Assembly: GCF_003260995.1 (NCBI RefSeq)
Contig: NZ_CP030040.1
Coordinates: 416,979 to 480,978 of the forward strand
Direction of reading: 5' to 3'
Length of the DNA stretch: 64,000 nucleotides
Source of the DNA: Acetobacterium sp. KB-1
GTDB lineage: Bacteria; Bacillota; Clostridia; Eubacteriales; Eubacteriaceae
A model generated the notes under the pieces. The model worked only from the letters and a program-made list of their open reading frames with translations, was not told the origin of the DNA and did no database searches. Shown piece by piece: positions 49,568 to 59,239 of the stretch; the stretch's first letter is position 1; the number at the start of each line of letters is the position of its first letter. Made by a program: the position numbers and the translations under genes.

Positions 49568-50461
49568 ATGGAAATCAGCAATAAAATAAAATGTAATATT
49601 AAAGATACCGCCCTGATCTTCGAAGGTGGGGGAATGCGTGCTAGCTATACCGCTGGATTTTTGAATAATCTATTGGAAAACCATCTTTATTTCGACTATG
49701 TTGCTGGAATATCGGCTGGCTCAAGCCATAGTGTTAATTATTTATCCCGGGATCCTGAAAGAGCTCGACGCTCTTTTGTGGAAATCGCCCAAGATCCGAA
49801 TTTTGGTGGCTGGAAGTCCTTTTTAAAAGGTGATGGATTTTTCAGATCCCAATATCTTTACGAAGAAACATCTCTACCTGGCGGGGTTCTGCCGCTGGAT
49901 TTTGAAACCTTTATGGAGAATCCCGCCCAATTGCGAATAGGAATGTTTGAACGCAGTTTAGGAAAAGTTATTTATTATACCAAGGATGATATTAAAGATA
50001 TCAAAGATCTAATGAAAATTGTTCGGGCATCCTCTTCACTGCCTATTTTTATGCCACCAACCCATTATGACGGTCAGTCCTTTGTTGACGGCGGATTGGG
50101 TGGAGGCATTGCCCTGGATATTGCAAAACAAGACGGATATCAGAAATTCTTCGTTGTGTTAACGCGGGAAAAAGGTTATCGAAAATCCCCGATTAGGTTT
50201 AAGCGATCCATCAAAGCTTATTATCATAACTATCCCAAGGTGGCTCGGGCGATGCTGCGCCGCCATGTGATTTATAACAAGACCTTAGATGAATTGGAAG
50301 CCCTGGAGCGCAAAGGACAGGCTTTTCTGGTTTATCCGGAGACCATGCCAGTGTCAAACCGCGAGATTGACTTTGAGAAACTTTTCCAAAGCTATCAGCT
50401 CGGCTATGCACAGGGAAAACGGGATGTTCCGGAATGGAAACACTTTCTAAAAATCGACTAA
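49568..50461 (+). CDS. patatin-like phospholipase
   Basis: Protein of 297 aa of the RssA/YchK patatin group. Oxyanion loop FEGGGMRASYTAG (19-30), nucleophile Ser49 in GISAGSS and catalytic Asp174 in VDGGLGGG form the Ser-Asp dyad. It hydrolyses acyl groups from lipids in the cytoplasm or at the membrane. The C-terminal 90 residues are basic and helical (YRKSPIRFKRSIKAYYHNYP). Monocistronic. GGAGACAAA precedes the ATG. Confidence 0.93.
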   Translation: MEISNKIKCNIKDTALIFEGGGMRASYTAGFLNNLLENHLYFDYVAGISAGSSHSVNYLSRDPERARRSFVEIAQDPNFGGWKSFLKGDGFFRSQYLYEETSLPGGVLPLDFETFMENPAQLRIGMFERSLGKVIYYTKDDIKDIKDLMKIVRASSSLPIFMPPTHYDGQSFVDGGLGGGIALDIAKQDGYQKFFVVLTREKGYRKSPIRFKRSIKAYYHNYPKVARAMLRRHVIYNKTLDELEALERKGQAFLVYPETMPVSNREIDFEKLFQSYQLGYAQGKRDVPEWKHFLKID

Positions 50462-50600
50462 AAATCTCAACGCGCTTTTATAAAATAGGAAAGCTAAGTT
50501 ATTTCATTTTAAAAGAACACCAGGACTCTTGTCTTGACGATTTGATTAAGATACAATGAAATCAAGTTTATCTTTCAATTATAAATAAGGAGTTCTTACC

Positions 50601-52229
50601 TTGAACAATATTACAAAAGATACAAAAAAAACAATTATATATATCACCGGAGTATTTTTTGTCCTCAGTTTGGTGTATTTTTTGATCACTCTGGTAATCC
50701 AGATTAATATCGACACCGTTCAAAAAAATGAAATTATGACACAGGAAGAACAGCTGGTCGATGTGGAGAAAACCATTGTCGCTAATAAGGTCAATCGGCT
50801 GGTAACTGATCTGTTGTACGTCACCGATGCCTTGAAACTGGGTGATAACGCCCGCGGTGACTATAGCGATGTTGAAGATCACTGGTTGGCCTTTTCAAAC
50901 CGCAAAATGATCTATGATCAGATTCGCTTTATTGACGTGGATGGCAATGAAGTGATTCGGGTAAATTATGCCGATACCGGTGCCACTCTCGTTGACAGTG
51001 ATGATCTCCAGAACAAGGCAGACCGCTATTATTTTACCGAAACAATTAATCTGGATGATAATCAGATCTATGTCTCAAAACTGGACTTAAACATGGAAAA
51101 TAATCAGATTGTGCAGCCTATTAAACCGATGATTCGCTTGGCAACACCATATTATGACACGAACGGCCAACTGGAAGGAATCGTTGTGCTGAATTATTCT
51201 GCCGTTGATATGCTAAGTCAAGTGGGAAAAATTGCTTCCACCAGTCAGGGCAATATTTTTATGCTCAATGCCGATGGGTATTGGCTTTATAACAGTGGTG
51301 ATGGCAGCAAAGCCTGGTCATTTATGTATGATAATCGACAGGATGAAAGCTTTAAGAACGATTTTCCCGATGTCTGGCAGACTATTCAGACAAAAGAAAA
51401 CGGTTCTCAGATTTCCGATGCAGGCGTCTTCAATTATACGAAAATTCTGACGGATGATGAACTTGCATTAGAAAGCGACCATTCCCTGGTTTTGGGATTG
51501 GGGGATTGGACCATTATTTCGTATATTTCGCCGGATACAGAGGACGGCAAGCTGTTAACAGGTAGTTTGTTTGATACCGTCCTACTGGTCTTAAAAAATA
51601 ATCTCTTTGCTTATTTTATGATTTTCACACTGGCCTTGTTTTTAGGGGTGCTGTTGACCATCAGTAAGGCGAAAAATGATGAAATTAAGTACTATTCTGA
51701 ATATGACACCATGACCGGGATCTATAACCGCCGAACCGGCTTCGAAAAATTAGCGCAGCTATATAAAAATACTGAGAAAAACAAAAGCGAAATTTCAGTC
51801 TGCTTTATCGACATCAATGGTCTCAAGGATGTCAATGATTATCTGGGACATGATGTTGGCGATGAACTGATCTTAACCATCACTAATGGTATCAGGAATA
51901 TGATTCGGGAAAATGATTTCGTGGCCAGATTGGGTGGCGATGAGTTTCTGATTATCTTTGAAGGCTTGGATGAATCCGGGGCTGAAGCGATCTGGCAACG
52001 CATTGTGGAAGAATTTGAGCACATCAATGAGACACAAAACCGTCGCTATCAAATCAGTGCCAGCCATGGGATTGAAACCTTCAGTGGTGGCACCAATGAA
52101 TACATTGACACCATTATCAACCAAGCCGATGCAAAAATGTATCGTGAGAAAAAAAGCATCAAAAAGGGTTTGAAGATTATCCGGGACTTTAAACCCGGCG
52201 CCGAAATTGAGCCAGTAATTAAGAATTAA
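50601..52229 (+). CDS. membrane diguanylate cyclase with dCache-type sensor
   Basis: TTG start with AAGGAGTTCTTACC upstream, 542 aa. TM1 (IIYITGVFFVLSLVYFLITL), an extracellular sensor domain of about 290 residues with cache-like motifs (FIDVDGNEVIRVNYAD, KPMIRLATPYYDTNGQLEGI), TM2 (FAYFMIFTLALFLGVLLTI) and a C-terminal GGDEF domain. The active-site signature GGDEF is intact at 445-449 (RLGGDEFLIIF), so it should make cyclic di-GMP. DYLGHDVGDELI is the usual Mg2+ helix. An inhibitory RxxD site is not evident. No EAL domain. Confidence 0.92.
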   Translation: MNNITKDTKKTIIYITGVFFVLSLVYFLITLVIQINIDTVQKNEIMTQEEQLVDVEKTIVANKVNRLVTDLLYVTDALKLGDNARGDYSDVEDHWLAFSNRKMIYDQIRFIDVDGNEVIRVNYADTGATLVDSDDLQNKADRYYFTETINLDDNQIYVSKLDLNMENNQIVQPIKPMIRLATPYYDTNGQLEGIVVLNYSAVDMLSQVGKIASTSQGNIFMLNADGYWLYNSGDGSKAWSFMYDNRQDESFKNDFPDVWQTIQTKENGSQISDAGVFNYTKILTDDELALESDHSLVLGLGDWTIISYISPDTEDGKLLTGSLFDTVLLVLKNNLFAYFMIFTLALFLGVLLTISKAKNDEIKYYSEYDTMTGIYNRRTGFEKLAQLYKNTEKNKSEISVCFIDINGLKDVNDYLGHDVGDELILTITNGIRNMIRENDFVARLGGDEFLIIFEGLDESGAEAIWQRIVEEFEHINETQNRRYQISASHGIETFSGGTNEYIDTIINQADAKMYREKKSIKKGLKIIRDFKPGAEIEPVIKN

Positions 52230-52330
52230 ATAAGTATGATTGACTGACCTCGTCTATTGTAATATGATAGCCAATAAGTAAAATAAATCAAAAAGTGTTG
52301 CAACATAAAAACAGGAAAGAGGATAAATCC

Positions 52331-53989
52331 GTGAAGAAGTGTTTCCAAAACAGTTTGATCGTATTGCTGGGACTGTGTCTGTTTGCCGGAATGCTCCCGG
52401 CCGGGATCATGGCGGTCGAAAACCCAAGTGTGAGCTATCGGACCCATGTACAGAATGATGGCTGGCAGGAATTTGTAACCGACGGAATCATGAGTGGCAC
52501 CTCTGGCAGGAGTTTGCGACTGGAGGGTATTGAGGTGAAGCTGGATGCTCCGGATTATGATCTGGGCATTACCTATCAAACCCATATCCAGAACATCGGT
52601 TGGGAAGCGGATACCGACCGGGGTTGGCAAAGCAATGGTGCCATGAGCGGTACTGAAGGGTTGAGCTATCGGCTGGAAGCCATTCAAATTAATTTAACCG
52701 GGGCTGATGCTGCAGGTTTTGATGTCTATTATCAGGTTCATGCCCAGAATATGGGCTGGTTGGGCTGGGCTAAAAACGGAGAAAGCTCAGGAACCGCGGG
52801 TTACTCGTATCGGCTGGAAGGCATCCATATTGTCATTGTGCCCAAAGGCGGAAACCCGCCGACGGGAACCGTGGATCAGGATGCTCCCTTTATCGAACGA
52901 AAATCCGTGCCGGGGAATTTGATGATTCAGACAACGGGCAGTGATTTTAATGAGAATGCGATGGGGTTGGATCGCGTTGAGATTGTAGCAAATTCCGGAG
53001 ATGGGGCAATTGTGCTTAAGTCCGGAAATCAATCGGGAGTATATACTTCCAACATCTTTAATGCCAACTCATTTACCAAAGCGGTGCTTTCCTGGGATAC
53101 GGACACGCCCGACGGAACCCTGGTTCAAGTGGAAGCTCGGGTCTGCGAGAATGCCGTGGATGCTAATGGTCTGTCCACCGAAAACTGGTCCGACTGGCTC
53201 TCCTGGGGACGGTGGGGAACCACCATTAACCGCTCCTCCGGGGTCGGAGTAACCGATGGTCCGGTCGCCAAAATGGATGTCGATACCCTAGTGGTCAAGG
53301 ACGGAAAAACGGCCAATAAAATTCAGTATCGGGTCATCCTCCATTCCGGTAACGCTGGAGTGACGCCCACGGTGCGATTAATCTCAGTGGCGTTAAGAAA
53401 TGCCAATCTCGGCCAAGGAATCACCAAGATCTTTACCGATAATCCGGATTTATCAAACCTACCGATTCTCAATGTCCCCCAGTTATCGCAGATGGTTCGG
53501 GAGCCTTCAATTGCCGATTCCATTTGCAGTCCCACCAGCGTGGCGATGATCTTAAATTATTATGGAACCCCGGTTCAACCGGAAGGCGCGGCCTGGGGAT
53601 CCTATGATTATGGTTATCAAGATTTCGGCAACTGGCCCTTTAATACCGCCTATGCCTCAAGCTTTGGTTATCACGCCTATGTGGACTATTCAACCATTGA
53701 GGGCTTAAAACGAGAAATCGCTGGCGGTCATCCCGCGGCGGTAGCAGTGGCCTATAAAAACAGCGCCAGTGTTAACGCAAATTTACCGGTAATCGATGGG
53801 GCACCAATTCGGTCAACCTATGGTCATCTGATTGTGGTTTGCGGTTTTACCCAGGAAAACGGTTCCGAGTATATCATCATCAATGATCCGGCCGCTTCGA
53901 GCGATGCCGGAGTTAGGGTCCGATATCGATTGGATCAGTTTGCGGCTGCCTGGGCAGAGTCCGGCAATATCACCTATATTATCCATTAG
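52331..53989 (+). CDS. secreted C39-family peptidase with three N-terminal ChW repeats
   Basis: GTG at 52331 is chosen because it starts the signal peptide (KKCFQNSLIVLLGLCLFAGM) and follows GAAAGAGG. Three ChW repeats occupy residues 30-180 (THVQNDGWQEF, THIQNIGWEA, VHAQNMGWLGW, each with SGTxGxSxRLE). A beta-rich middle domain follows. The C-terminal C39-like papain-fold peptidase has Cys in SICSPTSVAMILNYYG, His in STYGHLIVVCGF and Asp/Asn in IINDPA. It is probably a cell-surface peptidase. Paralogous ChW blocks occur in the S8 and SGNH proteins of this window. Confidence 0.9.
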   Translation: MKKCFQNSLIVLLGLCLFAGMLPAGIMAVENPSVSYRTHVQNDGWQEFVTDGIMSGTSGRSLRLEGIEVKLDAPDYDLGITYQTHIQNIGWEADTDRGWQSNGAMSGTEGLSYRLEAIQINLTGADAAGFDVYYQVHAQNMGWLGWAKNGESSGTAGYSYRLEGIHIVIVPKGGNPPTGTVDQDAPFIERKSVPGNLMIQTTGSDFNENAMGLDRVEIVANSGDGAIVLKSGNQSGVYTSNIFNANSFTKAVLSWDTDTPDGTLVQVEARVCENAVDANGLSTENWSDWLSWGRWGTTINRSSGVGVTDGPVAKMDVDTLVVKDGKTANKIQYRVILHSGNAGVTPTVRLISVALRNANLGQGITKIFTDNPDLSNLPILNVPQLSQMVREPSIADSICSPTSVAMILNYYGTPVQPEGAAWGSYDYGYQDFGNWPFNTAYASSFGYHAYVDYSTIEGLKREIAGGHPAAVAVAYKNSASVNANLPVIDGAPIRSTYGHLIVVCGFTQENGSEYIIINDPAASSDAGVRVRYRLDQFAAAWAESGNITYIIH

Positions 53990-54019
53990 CATCAAAATAT
54001 ATATAAATTCCATTTAAAC

Positions 54020-54051
54020 AAAAAAGAACCTGAAATTCAAGGTTCTTTTTT
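54020..54051. terminator. bidirectional terminator between convergent genes
   Basis: AAAAAAGAACCT and AGGTTCTTTTTT flank GAAATTCA, a 12-bp perfect stem. Confidence 0.9.
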
Positions 54052-54106
54052 GCTTTCATATGATTATGCAGAAAATTACTAGGATTCGACATAGCAGGGC
54101 ACAAAA

Positions 54107-55156
54107 TCAGGCTTTGATGGTCCAGCGCAATTTTGCTGATCGGGCCCGGCCATTGGCATGGCATTCTTCGGCGGAAGGCCTAAGCGGACCGGGAGCCACC
54201 TCACGATAGATGCCTTCTCGAAAAAAACGCTGAAACGATTTTTTAACCAGTCGGTCTTCGCCGGAATGAAAAGACAGGATGGCAACCCGGCCGCCGGGGG
54301 CAAGCACATCAGGCAGTTTTTCCAGAAATTCATATAACACTTCATACTCGTCATTGACATCAATCCGCAAGGCCTGAAAGCACCGTTGACAGGTTTTTTT
54401 CATGGCTTCCTTACTATTGCTGCCGGGAATATTTTTAAGGGCTTCTTTGATCGTTTCCTGGAGCTGGGTTGTGGTTGCCAGGTCAATGCCCTTATTCCTT
54501 TTGGCGATGATGGCGGTGGCGACAGCGGCTGCATTGGGTTCGTCAGCGTTTTCAACGAACATACCTTCCAACTCATCCAGGGAAATGGTTTTTAGCCGCT
54601 TCGCCGCAGAGATACCTTTTTCGGGATTAAGTCGTAAATCCAATGGCCCTTCAAACTTAAAAGAAAAGCCCCGTTCGGGATTATCAATCTGCATTGAAGA
54701 TACCCCCAAATCTGCCAGAACAAAATCCAGGGGTCCAGATTCCCGGGCAATCTCATCGATTTGCGAAAAGTTGAGATGCCGGATGGTCAGAATTTCCGGC
54801 CCATAACCATTATCTTCGAGACGCTTTTGCGTCCGGGGCAGTTCGATGGCATCCACATCAGTGGCGTACAGGTGACCCTGACCTTCAAGACATTGCAGCA
54901 TGGCTTTGGTGTGGCCACCAAACCCCAGGGTGGCATCCAATCCGATTTGTCCGGGTTTAATCGCCAGAAAGTCGAGGATTTCATTGACGCAAATAGAGCG
55001 GTGCATTCCGGCTGGGGTGCTGCCTTTTTGCATTACCTTTTCCACCGTATCCGCATATTTCTCGGGCTGTAGTTCCTTATACTTATCTTTATATGCCTTG
55101 GGGTGGGTACCTTTGTAGCGTGGACGTCGTTGATGCTTCGGTTCCTGATTATCCAT
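54107..55156 (-). CDS. rsmH: 16S rRNA (cytosine-1402 N4) methyltransferase RsmH
   Basis: Protein of 349 aa. SAM-binding DATLGFGGHTKAML, catalytic-site ADLGVSSMQIDNPERGFSF, DLRLNPEKG and the C-terminal ILSFHSGEDRLVKKSF are all RsmH blocks. The enzyme methylates 16S rRNA C1402 in the decoding centre. Usually the gene opens the dcw cell-division cluster; here it stands alone, with no mraZ or ftsL near. The N-terminal 45 residues are a Lys/Arg-rich extension (HQRRPRYKGTHPKAYKDKYK) longer than usual. The diverged glycine loop DATLGFGGH (usually DGTLGxGGH) suggests a paralog. Confidence 0.92.
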   Translation of the reverse strand: MDNQEPKHQRRPRYKGTHPKAYKDKYKELQPEKYADTVEKVMQKGSTPAGMHRSICVNEILDFLAIKPGQIGLDATLGFGGHTKAMLQCLEGQGHLYATDVDAIELPRTQKRLEDNGYGPEILTIRHLNFSQIDEIARESGPLDFVLADLGVSSMQIDNPERGFSFKFEGPLDLRLNPEKGISAAKRLKTISLDELEGMFVENADEPNAAAVATAIIAKRNKGIDLATTTQLQETIKEALKNIPGSNSKEAMKKTCQRCFQALRIDVNDEYEVLYEFLEKLPDVLAPGGRVAILSFHSGEDRLVKKSFQRFFREGIYREVAPGPLRPSAEECHANGRARSAKLRWTIKA

Positions 55157-55479
55157 TGAATAACCTCTGTAATTCAGATTCGGTGATCGTTGAAATTGAT
55201 GGTAAAGCTGATTGAATATAAAATGAAGTGCTCATGCTTTTATCCGCCTTTTTATAGTTTTGTGAGTCTTATGATACCAAAAACGATTTGTAAAAGCAAA
55301 TCAGGTACGCGCCGACGAACAAGTTCTTTGAAATTCTGGTTTGATGTGGTAAAGTAGATTAGCGGGATTCCATGATTTCATGGATCGGTTCTAACGGTTA
55401 GCAGCAAAAATAATGATGCCATGATGATAACAGCTCAGACTGTTAAAGATCCACAAAGAAAAATAAGGAGTAGATGTAA
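55157..55479. other. intergenic between divergent genes
   Basis: Promoters for rsmH and the MoaE-like gene must lie here. TTGATGTGGTAAAGTAG near 55342 is a weak candidate. A short ATTCCATGATTTCATGGAT palindrome occurs near 55366-55384. No gene or strong hairpin otherwise. Confidence 0.4.
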
Positions 55480-55911
55480 ATGAGTAATAAAAATACAAAA
55501 AAGACAGCACCATCGATTGATGCATGGTTAAAAGAAGCTAAAAATGATCCGGAGGCCTTACAGGAGGGCATGTATCTGGTTCATAACGGCACCGTCCGTC
55601 AAACACCCAAAGCCAAGGTACGACAAGGGCTCGATGACGGCTCGCTGGTCACCGGCATGGAATTTTTTTATGATGCTAAAAAGGTGGAAGCGGCTATTGC
55701 TAAAACAAAAAAAATGGACGGCATCTTTCATGCCCGGGTCTGGCTAAACGAAGGTCAGCTGGAGCTGGGTGATGATATTATGTTTGTCCTCATTGGCGGT
55801 GACATCCGCCCCCACGTAATTGATGCCCTGCAGTATCTGGTGGAAACCATAAAAACCACCTGTGTCACCGAGATTGAGCAGAAGTCAGTCGACGCTAAGC
55901 AACAGGCTTGA
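55480..55911 (+). CDS. MoaE-like molybdopterin synthase catalytic subunit
   Basis: Protein of 143 aa resembling the clostridial, diverged MoaE branch. GMYLVHNGTVRQTPKAKVRQ, VTGMEFFYDAKKVEAAI, GIFHARVWLNEGQLELGDDI and FVLIGGDIRPHVIDALQYL follow the MoaE order, with the final KTTCVTEIEQ. It would transfer sulfur from a MoaD carrier, such as that at 45761, to precursor Z. AAGGAGTAGATGTAA precedes the ATG. Distance from moaD (9.4 kb) means separate regulation. Confidence 0.65.
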   Translation: MSNKNTKKTAPSIDAWLKEAKNDPEALQEGMYLVHNGTVRQTPKAKVRQGLDDGSLVTGMEFFYDAKKVEAAIAKTKKMDGIFHARVWLNEGQLELGDDIMFVLIGGDIRPHVIDALQYLVETIKTTCVTEIEQKSVDAKQQA

Positions 55912-55980
55912 GATCTTCAAGCAAGCTATTAAATTTTACATGTTTTGTCGCATAATATTATTTTGTGACAAAACTACAAA

Positions 55981-56016
55981 AAAATAAAAGCCAGCTTTTT
56001 AGCTGGCTTTTATTTT
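55981..56016. terminator. bidirectional terminator
   Basis: AAAATAAAAGCCAGCT, TTTT, AGCTGGCTTTTATTTT, a 16-bp perfect stem between convergent genes. Confidence 0.92.
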
Positions 56017-56036
56017 TGCCTATTAATTTTGTAATA

Positions 56037-57596
56037 CTAAATTGAAGCAGCCTTGACTTGTTCAAATTCATCTTGAATTTCCTGAGAGGGTTCTTTGGTC
56101 ATCAGGGAAACGGCTACGATAAAGGCACAGGATACCAGGAAGGCTGGCAAGAGTTCGTAAATCCCGAAAACGCCGCCTAATGGCTTGATGAAAAGTCGCC
56201 AGATAAAGACCATGCCGCCGCCGGCGAGCATTCCGGCAATGGCACCTTCTCGATTAATTCGTTTCCAAAATAGTGAGAAGATCATCAATGGCCCGAAGGT
56301 GGCACCAAAACCAGCCCAGGCAAAAGATACGATATTAAAGATAACACTGGTTTCATCAAGGGCAAGAAGAACCCCAATGATTGAAATCGCAATCAGGGTG
56401 ATATGCGAAACCCGCATGATTTCTTTATCGGTAGCGTCTTTTTTGAGGATACCCTCATAAATATTCTTTGAAAAAGCCGATGCGGCAATGAGCAGATAGG
56501 AATCCGAAGAACTCATGGTCGCAGCGAGTATCCCGGCCATTACAAATCCAGCGATCAAAGGTGGCAGTAGATTAGTTGACATCACAATAAAAATGCTTTC
56601 TGCGCCGCTTGGGGTCAGCAGTTCCGTTGGGAATAAAACCCGACCGATTAGACCAATGAAGACGGCAGCAAACAGCGAAATAGCACACCAGGTGGTGGCA
56701 ATGCGTCGGGCCTTGGGAATTTCGGCAGCATCCCGAATGGCGATAAACCGCAGCAATACCTGGGGAACACCGAAATAGCCAAGACCCCACGACATGGTGG
56801 AGATGATTGTCAAAAAGGTGTAAGGCAAGGCTGCACCAAAGACCGGGTTACCAGCTAATACCTGTTGTGTACCGTCGACCACCGTTGGATTGGCAATACC
56901 GAAGAAATCAAAGAAACCGGGAATGCGCTGGATATTTTCCATCACGTCACCAAATCCCCCGGCCGCCATAACGCCAAGTATCAAAACGAGAGAGAGTGCA
57001 ATAATCATGATAACACCCTGCATAAAGTCAGAAACACTTTCAGCCAGGAAGCCACCCAATAAGGTATATAGAATAACAAAACATGCACCCGCAATCATCA
57101 CAACCTGGTATTGAATGCCAAACAGTGAAGTAAACAACTTGCCTACGGTCACAAAGCAACTGGCTGCATAAACGGTAAAGAAAACCAGAATAAACACGGA
57201 AGCAATCAGCATGATGACTTTTTTACTTTCTTTAAAGCGATTACTGAAATACTCTGGAATAGTAATGGCATCACCTGCGATCGCGGAATAGTTCCGTAGT
57301 CGTTTAGCGGTAATCTTCCAGTTCAGATAAGTTCCTAAAGCGAGACCTAGAGCGGTCCAGAAAGCATCGCTTATGCCACACCAGTACGCTACACCGGGTA
57401 ATCCCATCAAAAGCCAACCGCTCATGTCGGATGCTTCTGCACTCATTGCCGCCACCCAGGGACCCAGGGAACGGCCGCCGATAAAATAATTGTCACTGCT
57501 GGCGTTGGCGATTTTTAAAAAATAGATGCCGATACCAAGTATCGCCACGATGTAAATGATCATGGCGATCAGTATTTGAATGTTATCAGTACTCAT
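56037..57596 (-). CDS. putP: sodium/proline symporter
   Basis: Protein of 519 aa of the SSS family with 13 membrane spans. It begins IQILIAMIIYIVAILGIGIY and shows the family hallmarks ASDMSGWLLMGLPGVAYWCG (Na+ and substrate site on TM1/2), MSWGLGYFGVPQVLLRFIAI and SSSDSYLLIAASAFSKNIYE. PutP rather than PanF is indicated by the ASDMSGWLLMGLPG block. It imports proline with Na+ across the inner membrane, for nutrition or osmoprotection. Own promoter upstream; GGAGGAAAAGA precedes the ATG. Confidence 0.95.
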   Translation of the reverse strand: MSTDNIQILIAMIIYIVAILGIGIYFLKIANASSDNYFIGGRSLGPWVAAMSAEASDMSGWLLMGLPGVAYWCGISDAFWTALGLALGTYLNWKITAKRLRNYSAIAGDAITIPEYFSNRFKESKKVIMLIASVFILVFFTVYAASCFVTVGKLFTSLFGIQYQVVMIAGACFVILYTLLGGFLAESVSDFMQGVIMIIALSLVLILGVMAAGGFGDVMENIQRIPGFFDFFGIANPTVVDGTQQVLAGNPVFGAALPYTFLTIISTMSWGLGYFGVPQVLLRFIAIRDAAEIPKARRIATTWCAISLFAAVFIGLIGRVLFPTELLTPSGAESIFIVMSTNLLPPLIAGFVMAGILAATMSSSDSYLLIAASAFSKNIYEGILKKDATDKEIMRVSHITLIAISIIGVLLALDETSVIFNIVSFAWAGFGATFGPLMIFSLFWKRINREGAIAGMLAGGGMVFIWRLFIKPLGGVFGIYELLPAFLVSCAFIVAVSLMTKEPSQEIQDEFEQVKAASI

Positions 57597-57624
57597 TCTT
57601 TTCCTCCTAAATTAAATTCAATGT

Positions 57625-57653
57625 ATTATAGCATAGAATGAATAAGGATACAA
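57625..57653 (-). promoter_or_regulatory. putP promoter
   Basis: On the minus strand, TTGTAT (57653-57648), 17 bases, TATAAT (57630-57625). Confidence 0.7.
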
Positions 57654-57819
57654 AGAAATGGAAGAAAAAATACCCGCTACAGAGCCTCCAAAGCCATTTA
57701 GGTAAGTTTATCTCAACGATAAAGCAAGCGGCTCAAAGTGTTTGAAGCAAGCATCGTTGCCGTCATTTGTTAATTACAGTTTATCTGCTGAGTGTTTTGG
57801 ACAAGATTTGAACAGATAA

Positions 57820-57860
57820 AATGCGCTGGACGTTAACTCGTTTAACGTCCAGCGCATTTA
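57820..57860. terminator. long perfect inverted repeat, likely terminator
   Basis: AAATGCGCTGGACGTTAA and TTAACGTCCAGCGCATTT form an 18-bp perfect stem with loop CTCGT, extendable by AGAT/ATCT with one bulge. It lies 45 bp downstream of the SGNH gene stop. There is no long T tract, so other roles are possible. Confidence 0.6.
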
Positions 57861-57904
57861 TCTTTAGATTGATATTAAGTTCAGATTAATGGCGACGGCT
57901 CAGG

Positions 57905-59239
57905 CTAGTTGATAAACCCGGCATTTAGATGGTACTGGTAAATCAACTCATGGCCGGCGGTGGTAGGGTGGGGATCTAAGCTACCGATGTACCAGTTGAA
58001 ATTAACCAGTGCTTCACTGCCCTGATAGGTGGCAAAGGCGGTGTAGACATCAGCAACCTTATAACCGGCACCAGGGGTCATAATGGTACGATTAATCGTC
58101 TGAATCGATGGCTCGAAAATGGCGTAGAGCGGATCTTGGGTATTGATGGGATCGTACAGGGTTGCTACAACAATATCAGCCTGAGGTGCCAGGGTTTTGA
58201 TGGTGGCAATGATCTGTGGCCAATCGGTGACAAACTGTGTAACACTGGCTGTCACGCTTGTCTGGATTGTTGGTAGCGTTGCCGTAATGATATCCTCGGC
58301 ACCGGGTTGGGCTAAAGCGGCTGCCAGCTCAGCCGGGAAGGTGGCCGAGGTGGGATCCAAAGAGAAAGCTGCAGCCAGACTGGCGATAACTGGAGCAAGA
58401 ATATTGTTACCGCCGACACTGACAGTAACGACCTTAGCCTTGCTCAGAGCTGCCATGGTTGTCGGATCGTTTGAAAGCTGATTAAGGAGCTGACTGGACG
58501 TATAACCCGGGACGCCCAGGTTGACTAAAGATAAGTCTTCATTTCCACTCATTCCTTTTAAGTCGTTATAGAAAAGATTAACATAACCGGAACCGGGGGT
58601 TGCGCTCATTCCATAGGCGATGGAATCGCCCAGGGCAGTATAGGTTTCTGTTTTGACTATTTTTATCTGGATTGATTCCAGACGCAGCCCTTCGCTAGTG
58701 GTTCCCAGCTCGGCTCCGTTTTTGACCCAGCCCCAGTCGTTATCAACTATGGGAATATTGCCTTTATTTTGAACGTGGCCGCGGTAATAAACCTCGTAAC
58801 CATCAAGACCGGTCAAATTAATTTTGATGGCTTCGATGCGCAGGCCTTCGCCAGTGGTTCCGGCAAAATCACCGTTTTCCACCGTATCCATCCAACCTTT
58901 ATTCTGGACATGAACCGCATAGCTGATTCCCGCACCGGAAGGTACATCGCCTGTGAGTTCAATCCTGAGCCCTTCCAGCCGGAGCCCCTCACTTTGGCTT
59001 CCCAGCTCGCCGGGACCGCTAACGAAGTTGCCAACCGGTAGGGGAACATCACCTTTATTCTGGATGTGCCCCCGATATTGAACACCAATATCTCCAGTGG
59101 CTCTTGTATCAATGGTGTTATCGGTCTTAGTTTTTTCGGAATCAACAGCGGCAAAAACGCCGGTTGAAAAAATCATGGACAGCATCAGTAAAAGAATCAA
59201 AAGACGGCCGGTGATCGATCTAAGAATACTTTTTTTCAT
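57905..59239 (-). CDS. secreted SGNH/GDSL hydrolase with three ChW repeats
   Basis: Start at 59239 (AAAGGAAAC upstream) gives a signal peptide (LLILLLMLSMIFSTGVFAAV) and 444 aa. Residues 45-200 are three ChW repeats (YRGHIQNKGDVP, YAVHVQNKGWMD, YRGHVQNKGNIP with GLRLEgLRIEL and related ends). Then follows the SGNH esterase: block I YTALGDSIAYGM (Ser), block III VSVGGNNIL (Asn) and block V DPHPTTAGHELI (Asp, His). It is an extracellular esterase or acylhydrolase. ChW repeats placed before the enzyme domain as in the C39 protein. Confidence 0.92.
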   Translation of the reverse strand: MKKSILRSITGRLLILLLMLSMIFSTGVFAAVDSEKTKTDNTIDTRATGDIGVQYRGHIQNKGDVPLPVGNFVSGPGELGSQSEGLRLEGLRIELTGDVPSGAGISYAVHVQNKGWMDTVENGDFAGTTGEGLRIEAIKINLTGLDGYEVYYRGHVQNKGNIPIVDNDWGWVKNGAELGTTSEGLRLESIQIKIVKTETYTALGDSIAYGMSATPGSGYVNLFYNDLKGMSGNEDLSLVNLGVPGYTSSQLLNQLSNDPTTMAALSKAKVVTVSVGGNNILAPVIASLAAAFSLDPTSATFPAELAAALAQPGAEDIITATLPTIQTSVTASVTQFVTDWPQIIATIKTLAPQADIVVATLYDPINTQDPLYAIFEPSIQTINRTIMTPGAGYKVADVYTAFATYQGSEALVNFNWYIGSLDPHPTTAGHELIYQYHLNAGFIN

